Source: Adiantum capillus-veneris
Taxonomy: Eukaryota; Streptophyta; Polypodiopsida; Polypodiales; Pteridaceae
Length of the DNA: 64,000 bases
Direction: 5' to 3'
Assembly (NCBI GenBank): GCA_014529385.2
Contig: CM043942.1
Location: 61,417,184-61,481,183 of the forward strand
The number at the start of each line of letters is the position of its first letter. The stretch's first letter is position 1. This document shows positions 56,420 to 64,000 of the stretch, one piece after another. The notes beneath the pieces are model-generated. The model was not told the DNA's origin. It did not search any database and was given only the letters and a program-made list of their open reading frames with translations. A program made the translations under genes and the position numbers.

Positions 56420-56900
56420 GATGGAAGGCTTGCATGACAATGCCAAGCCAGCAAGGAGTGCCCAAATCAATTCCATTTTGAGTTTGTTAGGTGGCTCATG
56501 GAAAGGCACCTCAAAAGAGAGCATGGCTTGGATGTGGAGATCCCGTTACGAAAAGCAGGCAGTGTGGAGAATGCAGCAATGGGTTCTAGAGGCAAAGCAC
56601 TTGAAACACTGACCGACAAGCATCTATGGCAGAAGCACATAGAGGCACATTTTGCAAAGAAAGAAAGAAAATGGGCATTGAATGTGAGAAAGGCTGAGAA
56701 CCTCAATCGTTGACGAGAGGAGGAGAAATGGGATAAGTTGAATCTCGAGTTTAGAACAATGCCTAGGGATGAATTCGTCAACAGGATTGTGAAGGAGCAC
56801 ATGGAGGTCTATCATTCAACCGCCGATCAATGACTTGCCCGCATCCAAAAGCAAATGGACGAAGGCTATGAGAAGCATGTAGAGTGCTCTAGAACTCTTT
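56420..56900 (+). pseudogene. Unrecognised short coding remnant
   Basis: The plus frame through 56498-56713 gives a basic helical protein: RWLMERHLKREHGLDVEIPL, then TDKHLWQKHIEAHFAKKERK and NVRKAENLN. A TGA at 56711-56713 interrupts it. The same frame goes on with WDKLNLEFRTMPRDEFVNRI and VKEHMEVYHS until a stop at about 56831. The RHLKREHG piece recalls the histidine end of BED or C2H2-like zinc fingers, preceded by two Cys (CQASKEC) about 30 residues upstream, but the spacing is not classic. I do not know the family; a DNA-transposon or host-gene remnant are both possible. Confidence 0.3.
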
Positions 56901-57333
56901 CTCTAACTTTGTTGTTTTGCTGCTTATATTCTTTATTTATGGTTGCAAACCTTTGTATTTCTATATGATTATTTGTGTGTGCGCGCACATGCATGTGGTT
57001 TGGGTGTGTGAAAGCATATATTCGAACCTAGTCAGACACCTACAATTGGGAAATTGACCATGTTAGTGGGGATGTAGTATTTAGTAAACACTATGCATGA
57101 TATGTCTAGTAAATTGGATGATGATTATATCGACATATGGATGACTACCATGACTTTATACCTTGCCCTTCCCTTTAATGATGCTTCTCTGCCTATTTTT
57201 GAAATGGTATATATAAACAGCTCTTGTTTCAATCAAAGATGTGAAACTGTTTGTCAAAATCAACATCAGATAGTATGTATTTAGCGACGATCGCTGAATG
57301 TAAGTTCCTACAAACTAAAGCGAGGCTTGTCCA

Positions 57334-57500
57334 TCAATCAAATTTATTTATTTATCCTTTTTTTATCTATCTTTACTAAGCGAAGAAGGAAAACAGAGAA
57401 AGAAAAAAGGGGAATCGGCTAGTACATCAATCAAATTTATTTATTTATCCTTTATTTATCTATCCTTATTGAGTGAAGAAGGGGAACAGAGAAAGAAAGA
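57334..57500 (+). repeat. Tandem 98-bp repeat, AT-rich, in plastid-like DNA
   Basis: catcaatcaaatttatttat is followed by ttatc and a gaagaagg.aacagagaaag block, and all of this occurs at 57332 and again at about 57426. The AT composition fits plastid spacer. Confidence 0.6.
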
Positions 57501-57940
57501 AGTATGATATTGACTCCATGTGACAAGGTAGCTATTCAACCACTCCCAAAGTCTACCCGTATCTCAGGTAGAATATTTATTGCTATTCAATTCAATTTGA
57601 TTTGAAAAAAGGAGAAGTGGCTTAAACAACTCAAATTTGGTTGGATGGAAAACATTGATTTCTAGCAAAAATCCCTATTTCGGAAAAAAATCCCAAAAAT
57701 CTACTTCTTATTACCACTTTTACATTGCATCCGAAAATAGGTAAGCAAATGGGGGGACTAACATCTTTTCACAACTTTGTTGTGAAAGAAAAGTTTTTTT
57801 TTCCTTCTCTTCTTTCAAAGATTGTACAAAATTTGACTCCTATGTTTAATTAAGTTTATATTCCTACATTAATATTTTGTTATTATAGACATACACATTA
57901 GTATTAAAATTGAGTGAGGCCCGAGAACCCCAAGTATTTA

Positions 57941-58027
57941 GGAGAGATGGCCAAGAGGTTTAAAGCGTCGGATTGCTAATCCGTTGTACAATTTCTATGT
58001 ACCAAGGGTTTGAATCCCTCTCTCTCC
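57941..58027 (+). tRNA. trnS-GCU: trnS-GCU, plastid-derived copy
   Basis: 87 nt. The acceptor arm GGAGAGA pairs with TCTCTCC, the anticodon loop reads ATTGCTAA with anticodon GCT, and a long variable arm typical of serine tRNA is present. The T-loop TTTGAAT deviates from TTCGAAT, so the nuclear copy may be decayed. It lies tail-to-tail with the psbI remnant, as in plastid genomes. The plastid promoter is not expected to work in the nucleus. Confidence 0.9.
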
Positions 58028-58106
58028 CTTATTACTCAATTGGCTAATTTGATGTATTATCTAATTTCTGTCATCGATAAAAATGTTGTGAAACACTACT
58101 TCTCTT

Positions 58107-58190
58107 TCAATCTTTACGATCGGGGTTTCGTCCGGGATCATTTGATAAAAATCCAAATGCTATCACAAATTCTCCCAAGAACTTGTATCC
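58107..58190 (-). pseudogene. psbI: psbI fragment (photosystem II protein I)
   Basis: The minus strand ends in FGFLSNDPGRNPDRKD and TGA (58107-58109), the conserved C-terminus of PsbI (usually SNDPGRNPGRKE). The N-terminal membrane part no longer reads correctly. PsbI is a ~36-residue single-span photosystem II subunit. Convergent with trnS-GCU, 80 bp apart, as in the plastid. Confidence 0.85.
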
Positions 58191-58339
58191 AAGTTGTTGG
58201 ACATTACTTCCGTGTGTGCCGGATGTAGAAATTCCCAATTAAAGAATGAAACTTGAGTCAAACCATTTGGTATTGTGAATCACAAAAGATAATGCTGAAA
58301 AAAGGATTGTGCAAGTCCATGCAGTAATGATAAAGCCTA

Positions 58340-58629
58340 TGCCACATGCAGTAGTCTCATAACCTGTCAGTTCATCAATAATTGTGATGGCAAATACGGT
58401 TAAAGCATTTATGGATCCTACATAAACTAGCGACTGTTACAGTAGCTACAAAATCAGCATTCGAAACAAAGTATAATAAAGATATACAAGTGAAAACCGA
58501 CCCCCAAGAAAAAGAAGAATTAAATGTTATGACAAGTGATATTCTGCCTAGACTTCCCAGCAAGATACCCAATTCTACCGGTGCTGAAACAAAATCGTGA
58601 ATTAATTCTGATATATTCGTTAGACACAA
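58340..58629 (-). pseudogene. ndhG: ndhG fragment (plastid NDH subunit 6)
   Basis: The minus strand gives LIHDFVSAPVELGILLGSLG, then SVFTCISLLYFVSNADFVAT, matching the N-terminal membrane helices of NdhG. After a one-base frame change the DNA still matches the following YVGAINVLI segment. NdhG is a membrane subunit of the plastid NADH dehydrogenase-like complex. About half the gene remains. Its usual neighbour ndhE is not visible upstream. Confidence 0.78.
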
Positions 58630-58990
58630 TTACTTAAGTGTTTCAGCTGAATTTTCCCATAGTGAATACTTAATTTTTCCTATATCTTTTTTCACTTTCT
58701 TCGCCAGTTTTTGAGCATACAGATTATCCAAAAAATTCTTCCGAGTGTCTTTGTTCCATCTCTTTGTTGAGGACAATGATAATACCTTCACAGAAATAGA
58801 CTTCATTTGATGGAATGAAGGGAAAAAGAGGTGTCGAGAAATCGTCTTGGCTTAACTTTACCCCGTACACTCTAAGATCTCCCTTCAAACCTATTCGTTG
58901 AGGGAGGACCGAGGCGTCTCGGTACATGGGATTGAAGACTACTTTTCTATTTTCCCCTCTCCGAACCAAGGGTGGGGCGGCAAATAAAAT
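58630..58990 (-). pseudogene. Unassigned plastid-like ORF
   Basis: The minus frame reads MVRRGENRKVVFNPMYRDAS, LPQRIGLKGDLRVYGVKLSQ, then PLFPFIPSNEVYFCEGIIIV. After a frame change it continues NLYAQKLAKKVKKDIGKIKY and stops before ndhG. It lies between two plastid-derived blocks, so it is probably plastid, but I cannot match it to a gene. It has no Fe-S cysteine motif and does not look like ndhE or ndhI. Confidence 0.4.
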
Positions 58991-58999
58991 ATTGGGTCT

Positions 59000-59494
59000 C
59001 GCCCCAATGCAGTACTCAAAGAATAGTCTTATGGGATAGAGAAGAAGGAGGGGTAGAAACTAGCGTCTTAGAATGAATGATTCATAGACGTGATTCGTCT
59101 CTTTAAAAAAAAAAATCGAATGTGAATAAGATGGAGCAAAAATCCTAGTATTTCCCCAAATAGGCAGGGGATGGGATTTTGAAAACCCATTCTTTCCCTC
59201 TTTCCAAAGGACTTAAATGAGACTCAAAATCTCATTCCTAAAACGTCAGAGTATCTAGTTAGACACCCCTCACCAGATATACTAATTTTTTGCCATCCTT
59301 TTTCTTTCTTATAAGAAATGGTTTCATTAATTCATTGAGCAGTAGGTAAATAAAATGCTCCATCTCCAATCAAAATGAAGCTATGTTGGATTCGGCTTAT
59401 TCTCCACGTCGACTACTCTGGAGAGAAAATGCAAGGTACCAACCCAAACCCAAGCAAGATGGGAGGGAGATTTCCTTTGAGGATGAAGGGTTGC
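59000..59494. other. Plastid-like spacer
   Basis: Sequence next to trnR without ORFs of interest. Contains ttcttataagaaatggtttc and AT-rich plastid-like composition. Probably the trnR-trnN spacer, but this is not proven. Confidence 0.4.
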
Positions 59495-59566
59495 GGGCGA
59501 GGAGGGATTCGAGCCCCCGACACCGTGGTCCATAGCCACATGCTCTAATCCCTGAGCTACAGGCCC
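59495..59566 (-). pseudogene. trnR-ACG: trnR-ACG-like plastid tRNA, anticodon altered
   Basis: On the minus strand GGGCCTGTAGCTCAGGGATT...TCGGGGGTTCGAATCCCTCC matches plastid trnR-ACG, which lies next to rrn5 in plastids as it does here. The anticodon loop reads CTATGGA instead of CTACGAA, so the anticodon is ATG, and one D-loop base is missing. This makes it a pseudo-tRNA. Confidence 0.85.
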
Positions 59567-59623
59567 CACCTCTACTGGATCCACTCTGGGATCCACTTGG
59601 ATCGGACTAGAATTCAATTGTTT

Positions 59624-59624
<1 letters not shown>

Positions 59625-59654
<30 letters not shown>
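59625..59654 (+). repeat. 30-base C tract between trnR and rrn5
   Basis: Uninterrupted C30 followed by a C/T-rich stretch. It is an expansion inside the plastid-derived spacer, of the same type as the G runs elsewhere in this window. Confidence 0.9.
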
Positions 59655-59657
<3 letters not shown>

Positions 59658-59723
59658 CTCCCCCCTATCCCGTCACGGGAGAGACACGTAAGCTCAGGAC
59701 TCCCGTTTTTTTTTTCTATTTTA

Positions 59724-59843
59724 TTCTGGCGTCGATCTATTTTTTCGCAGGGCCCCCCTGCAGTATTATTACCGCAATAAAGATTTCACCACCGAGCTCG
59801 AGATGGATCGGTGTGGTTCCTCTATGCCTGGGACACCAGGATA
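59724..59843 (-). pseudogene. rrn5: Plastid rrn5 (5S rRNA) copy, decayed
   Basis: The minus strand reads TATCCTGGTGTCCCAGGCAT, then AGGAACCACACCGATCCATC, ending GCGAAAAAATAGATCGACGC CAG. This matches plastid 5S rRNA along its ~120 nt with scattered substitutions. Order and strand relative to trnR are those of the plastid rRNA operon end. rrn4.5 is not found next to it. Confidence 0.87.
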
Positions 59844-59929
59844 TCAATATCTAAGATTGGAGGGGATACGCATAGATTAGGGAATAAATCACTAGTTTGA
59901 GTCTACAAATCTAGTCTGAAAGGACGACA

Positions 59930-60147
59930 CGCCAGAGAGGAGAGGAAAGGGTGCACCTCTCGAACAATCTCTTTCTTGGACTTCTTCATGGACATTGGCG
60001 TGTAGGTTACAAATCCATGTAGCGGTACTGAGACCCTAGCTAAATTTATTGCGAAATGTCTAGGCTGAGCCCACTTTTGAAAGAAGTTTTTACAGGATCC
60101 TTTTCTACCATAATTTTCACTTCTGGTTCTGGCGAACGAGTAGTCAT
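59930..60147 (-). pseudogene. psaA: psaA 5' fragment
   Basis: Starts at ATG 60147 with [20 protein letters not shown], then a small deletion in the TSFEKWAQP region and further DNA-level match through the atggattt.taacctacacgc stretch to about 59930. PsaA is a core reaction-centre protein of ~750 residues; only the first ~70 codons are present. The [10 protein letters not shown] wording is nearer to non-flowering land plants than to flowering plants, from memory. Confidence 0.85.
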
Positions 60148-60287
60148 TGGGACTCTCCCCTCTTCGAGCAGGGGATAGCAACAACCTACCAACAGGAGAT
60201 ATAAAATTTCTGAGAATTGAGGGTTTTATTAACATGCAACATTTTAGTGCAGAGTGAACTTATGATCCTTATGTCCATTATGCATGT

Positions 60288-60560
60288 ATGTCAGTTGCTG
60301 CAAATGCTCATGTGTGGTACTTTGATAGTGGTGCTACAACGCGCATCACCTCTCAATGTGACTTGTTTACCCCTCTAGAGGATGTCCCTCATGGAAATTC
60401 AGTCACTTGTACCCACAATGCCTCTTATCCTATCAAGGGAGTTGAAAAGATTGTGCTTACTAATATGAATGGCAGTTCTTGCACACTTGCTGATGCACTT
60501 TATGTGCCTGGATCAAGAAGAACCTTTTGTATGTATCTACACTTGTTAGACATGGTCTAG
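60288..60560 (+). pseudogene. copia protease (copy 2)
   Basis: HVWYFDSGATTRITSQCDLF keeps the catalytic DSGA motif (about 60310-60345). SVTCTHNASYPIKGVEKIVL and ADALYVPGS follow. The frame is lost just after VPGSRR, before the LLSLSAL segment. Confidence 0.82.
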
Positions 60561-60661
60561 TTGTCAAATTTGTGGATGACAAATGTACAGCTCACAATCT
60601 CAATTTTGGTGATATGATTGTTGCATCAAGCATCGTATGTTGTGGGTTGTAAAAGCTCACT

Positions 60662-61770
60662 TTGTATGACAAGTGTGGGCAAAATTTTGCAAATGTAGTT
60701 GTGGATTCTAAGGCTATTTCATATGCAAAACTTTGGCATGCACGTTTTGGACATCTGAATTTTGTCGGTTTGTTGCGTTTGCAAAAATATGATATGGTTG
60801 CTTCTTTGCCGTTGCTTGAAGCACATATTAAGCATGTTTGTGAAGGCTGTATTTTAGGTAAGATACAACATTCAAAGTTTCCAAATGATGGCTCGGTTAC
60901 AGCTACATGCAGGTTGCAGCTTGTGCATAGTGATGTTTGTGGACCCATGCAAACTCTGTCCTTGGGCCATTACCTTTACTTCGTGAAATTTATTGATGAT
61001 TACTCCAAGCATGCATGGGTGTATCCACTTAAAGCGCAAAGTCCAAAGTGTTTATGTGCTTCAAGAAATTTTTGGCTATGGTTGAAAATGTCTTGCAATG
61101 TACTATGAGCACCCTTTATTTCGATCGAGAGGGGGAGTATATGTCTCATGAATTTAATACATTTCTGGCTAGTCATGGGATAAAACAACAATGTACAATG
61201 ATGTATATGCCTCAGCAAAATGGTGTGCTGAAAGGAAGAACAGGTCGCTTACAGAGATAGAAAAAAATAATGCTCAAGAGTGAAGCTTTGCCACATTCAT
61301 CTTGGCTTGAGGCCATCATGCGTACCACTTATGTACTCAATAGGTGTCCTACAAAAGCTTTGCACTCTATGACTCCATATGAAGCATGGCATGATAGAAA
61401 GTCATCTATTAATCACATGCACGTTTTTGGGTGTTTGGCTTATGATTTGGTGCCACAAACGCAGCGCAAAAAATTGGATGATTTGATTGTCAAGTGCATT
61501 TTTTTTGGTTATAGTGCTGAAAGCAAAGATTATAGGTTGTTGTACCATCCGCAAACAAGATGTATCTTGGTTTCACAGGATGTTGTGTTTGTGGAAGATT
61601 CTGTTCAACCTTTGCTATCATATACTAGAGACAATAATGTAAGCTCACGGGACATTTATGCTAGTTTATTGCCTCTTTTCAGTGGTGGAAGTTTGAATGT
61701 AGATTCCAATGAGGCTAATGTACAACCTATGAGGGTTTTTGAAAATGTTAGAGATCAACCAATTTTTTGA
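60662..61770 (+). pseudogene. copia integrase (copy 2)
   Basis: Three frames in series. LWHARFGHLNF and HVCEGCILGKIQ form the HHCC module. VHSDVCGPMQ has the first Asp, IDDYSKHAWVYPL follows, and after a frame change LYFDREGEYMSHEF holds the second Asp. MPQQNGVLKGRTGRLQ stands at the catalytic Glu site, where A has NGVAERKNR, so the Glu is lost here. The C-terminal part is TYVLNRCPTKALHSM, FGCLAYDLVPQ and KCIFFGYSAESKDYRL. Compared with A, the Asp that is lost there is retained and the Glu retained there is lost here. Confidence 0.82.
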
Positions 61771-61999
61771 TACAAATATACATGATGTACTTGATGAGGA
61801 AAGGGCTAAGAATGAGCAGGCTAGAGGTATGCCAAAATGACTGGTGCATACTTTGCGTGATAGTAAATTGGATGCACCTTTGTCTAGTCGTAATCTCTCA
61901 AGTTCTCTCCATGCATCTTATACATTTATGCTTTGGCTGTTTCCAGTTTATGTGATGTTGAGAAACCTCTATCTTTTGATGAAGCACAGAATTCAAAAA

Positions 62000-62600
62000 A
62001 TTAAATGGTAGCCATGCAATCAGAATATGATGCACGTATAGAAAATGGACTTTATGTGATTTGCCTCTTGGAAAAAAGACCATTGGTATGAAGTGGGCTC
62101 ACAAGTTGAAGCATAAGCCGGATGGTGAGATTGATCGCTATAAAAAGGCTCGACTTGTTGCAAAAGGCTATACACAGCATGAAGACATAGATTATGAAGA
62201 AACTTTTGCTCCCACTTATCGTATGACTACTGTGCATTTTCTATGTGCATTGGTAGCTCATTTTGGTTGGGATGTACATCAATCAGACATTACATTACCG
62301 CTTTCTTAAATGGTGAAATATTTGAGGAAGTTTATACAATGCACAATAGTCCCACTTATCGTATGACTACTGTGCATTTTCTATGTGCATTGGTAGCTCA
62401 TTTTGGTTGGGATGTACATCAATCAGACATTACATTACCGCTTTCTTAAATGGTGACATATTTGAGGAAGTTTATATAATGCAGCCTAGCGGTTTTGTCA
62501 AGAAAGGACAAGAGGATAAAGTGTGAAAATGTTAAAAAGTTTTGTATGGGTCAAAGAAGTCTACTCCTGCTTGGTATAAGAAAGTTGACACTCATTTGGT
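62000..62600 (+). pseudogene. copia RT fragment with 140-bp tandem duplication (copy 2)
   Basis: KKTIGMKWAHKLKHKPDGEI, LVAKGYTQHEDIDYEETF and then the core APTYRMTTVHFLCALVAHFG. The unit 62211-62350 is repeated at 62351-62490 with the same frame break in each copy. After that GFVKKGQEDKV and a mutated YGL-type piece follow, then the match fades. The catalytic YVDD is not present. Confidence 0.85.
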
Positions 62601-62650
62601 CAAACGAGGCTTTCGTAACAGTCTACAACAATACATACTACCACCCGTCT

Positions 62651-63449
62651 AAAGACAAATGGGAAATTGGTATGTATTAACCTGGTGCTAAAGGATATGC
62701 TAAGAGCATACACTAGCAAGAAGCAACCCAACTGGCAAGTTTACCTTTCTAGCTTGGAGTTGCTTCTGATGATGCAAAGCATGTTGCACCTAGGTTTAGT
62801 CCCTGCACGTTTTGTCCAGTTTCCAACCTTGATCACGAGTTCTGATGGGGTTTTCTACTGATAGAAATGACAGCAAGTCAAGGACTTTGTATAGGTTGAT
62901 GAGTTATGTCAGCAGGTCACTTTCATGGAAAGTTGAGAAGCGGTAATTTTGAATGTTATAGTATCTCTAGAAAGTTTGACTCATGGTCATTCATCTAGAC
63001 ACCTCTTAGTTGTGGTAACTTGTTTACAATACTCGAGTTATAAATAGAGTCTACACACTATGTTTGATTTTATCCAGTTACACCAACAGTTGCACAGGGA
63101 AAACAATGTGGGAAACCAAGATGTTTCTCTTGATTTCATTGAACCTCCTACTAAACTGTGTACTGGCCACATGAATAGCTAGACCTCTGAGAGGCACCAA
63201 TGTGGAAAACATTAATGTTCTTCAGAAGATCTTACCACTTTTGTTTTTGAGGACTAAAATGCTTCTCCAAGGGGGGAGTAATGTCATGCCAAGGGTAGGA
63301 CTAGGAGGGCATGGCCCTGGCAAAGTGCAAGACACACTTGCAATATAAGGATCTATATATAGCTAAGATCCAGAGGGCCAGGGGCCTATATATATGACGG
63401 TTGGGTGGTTATTGGCAAGTATGTCTCCCCTCTGTCTTACATACACTAG
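62651..63449. other. Possible copia 3' end with polypurine tract
   Basis: 62860-63000 contains a frame fragment TLYRLMSYVSRSLSWKVEKR that could be a decayed copia RNase H, unlike A. At 63269-63281 ccaaggggggagt looks like a polypurine tract, followed by a TG-starting sequence (tgtcatgccaagggtagg) that may begin an LTR. No second copy of this LTR is in the window, so the end is open. Confidence 0.4.
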
Positions 63450-64000
63450 CCTTCAATATGCCAGTACGGCTTCTCAACTAGACCGCTGCTATTGCTCTCA
63501 TCAAGCCGATTGGTTGCCCCCTTGGATTGAAATGAAGGTGGTAACTTCAGAGTGTCTATCAAATCACCTATCATCAAGTATTAAATTTAAACAAACCAAA
63601 CGAGAAGATAATTTCCCCCAAGGGGCTAAGAAATTACTCTTGTTTGGGGCTCACCTCTTCAATGACCCGCTCTTCAAAAGCCTCACCCACAAGGCTCTGA
63701 GCAAGCTTCAAAAAGATGTGGAGTCAAGAAGCCCTAGGGCCTGGGATACTTTCACCAAGAATATGCAAAAAGTAACTAAGATTGCATGTCCTATAAGGAA
63801 GAAATGCCCAGAGGAGCACCTTAAACGGCTCATTGACGAAGTGGAGCTTCTAGCCACCAAAAAGCAAGAAGGGTCTGCCTCAAAGGATGAAAACAGAATA
63901 TGGTTAGAAGCTAAAATGGACTTAATTGACATCAACTAAAGAAGTTAAGGAGGAACAAATTCTTATCCAAAGAAACATTTCTCTATTCGGAGGAGGCCAA
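63450..64000 (+). pseudogene. LINE ORF2 endonuclease end and linker, runs off window
   Basis: ASQLDRCYCSHQADWLPPWI is the late endonuclease motif (S.LDRF..S..W). SECLSNHLSSSIKFKQTK is the SDH-type end motif with D changed to N. A long linker follows (LFNDPLFKSLTHKALSKLQK, LKRLIDEVELLATKKQEGSA), parallel to the minus-strand LINE at 12334-12836, which has LFKDPLFKNIL and EVDLLNNKKQE. The frame is open from 63394 to 63939, then shifts. RT would lie beyond the window. Of all LINE pieces here this has the longest unbroken frame. Confidence 0.75.

Larger units (their letters stand above)
57300..60235. mobile_element. Plastid-derived nuclear insertion (NUPT), mosaic
   Basis: Pieces of at least three or four separate plastid regions lie next to each other: psbI with trnS-GCU (about 57.3-58.25 kb), ndhG with an unassigned ORF (58.26-58.99), trnR with rrn5 (59.0-59.87), and the psaA start (59.93-60.15). 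In land-plant plastids psbI-trnS, the psaC-ndhE-ndhG operon, the rRNA operon and psaA are far apart. All copies show substitutions, frameshifts or truncation. The region ends abruptly at the copia copy starting at about 60236. The left edge is not sharp; 57334-57400 and 57432-57500 are two copies of an AT-rich unit. Confidence 0.82.
60236..62650 (+). mobile_element. Ty1-copia copy 2, 5'-truncated, related to A
   Basis: Begins inside the gag-protease linker (position equivalent to about 14890 of A), directly at the plastid DNA junction, and runs through protease, integrase and part of RT. Similarity to A is high at DNA level over most of its length. It lacks the 5' LTR, gag and the RNase H end; similarity fades near 62650. 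It keeps segments deleted in A (RT core) but has its own lesions, including a 140-bp tandem duplication. Confidence 0.88.

Noticed and set aside
57300-60235. Window derived from a true plastid genome
   Set aside because: Plastid pieces are truncated, frameshifted, out of order and flanked by nuclear retroelements on both sides.

Overview
The window reads as repeat-dense nuclear DNA of a land plant with a large genome. I found no intact ordinary host gene. It is built from nested LTR retrotransposons (Ty1-copia and Ty3-gypsy), plant-type LINE relics, simple-sequence tracts and a block of plastid-derived DNA. The plastid pieces (psbI, trnS-GCU, ndhG, trnR, rrn5, psaA) are broken and joined out of plastid order, so they look like a nuclear plastid insertion (NUPT), not plastid sequence itself. 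The psaA start is closer, from memory, to gymnosperm, fern, lycophyte or bryophyte PsaA than to that of flowering plants, so a non-flowering plant is my weak guess. No species is assigned.

Layout. 0-1 kb: LINE ORF1 (DUF4283-like) relic, minus strand. 3.5-9.96 kb: eroded minus-strand retroelement pieces: gypsy gag, copia gag, gypsy RT cut by a G-tract foldback, and a chromovirus integrase tail with chromodomain. 9.98-18.5 kb: one minus-strand LINE ORF2 relic split by a complete copia element (A, 13025-18371, 227-bp LTRs, TSD ATCAT). A carries an inverted fragment of a sister copy inside gag. 20778-27654: a young chromodomain gypsy element (B, 875-bp LTRs about 1.3% different, TSD GTGAG) with only three visible coding lesions. 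30111-43396: a 13.3-kb minus-strand gypsy element (C) with a tRNA-Asp-type primer site, an extra ORF before gag, four zinc-knuckle positions, a retropepsin-like domain placed after the integrase, and a small ORF 3' of pol. One of its LTRs holds three tandem copies of a 0.51-kb unit. C sits inside an inverted copia-like LTR.

43.4-56 kb: LINE 3' pieces, an unexplained chain of broken acidic ORFs (46-48 kb), LINE ORF1 and RT fragments, and many G, GA, CT and GT tracts. 56.3-57 kb: a short unrecognised ORF series. 57.3-60.23 kb: the plastid mosaic, which abuts a second, 5'-truncated copia copy (60.24-62.6 kb) related to A. 63.45-64.0 kb: start of another LINE ORF2 relic that runs off the window.

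The parts do not form a host pathway; they record successive insertions. Element C, with its protease-like domain at the end of pol, is the best candidate for something undescribed.
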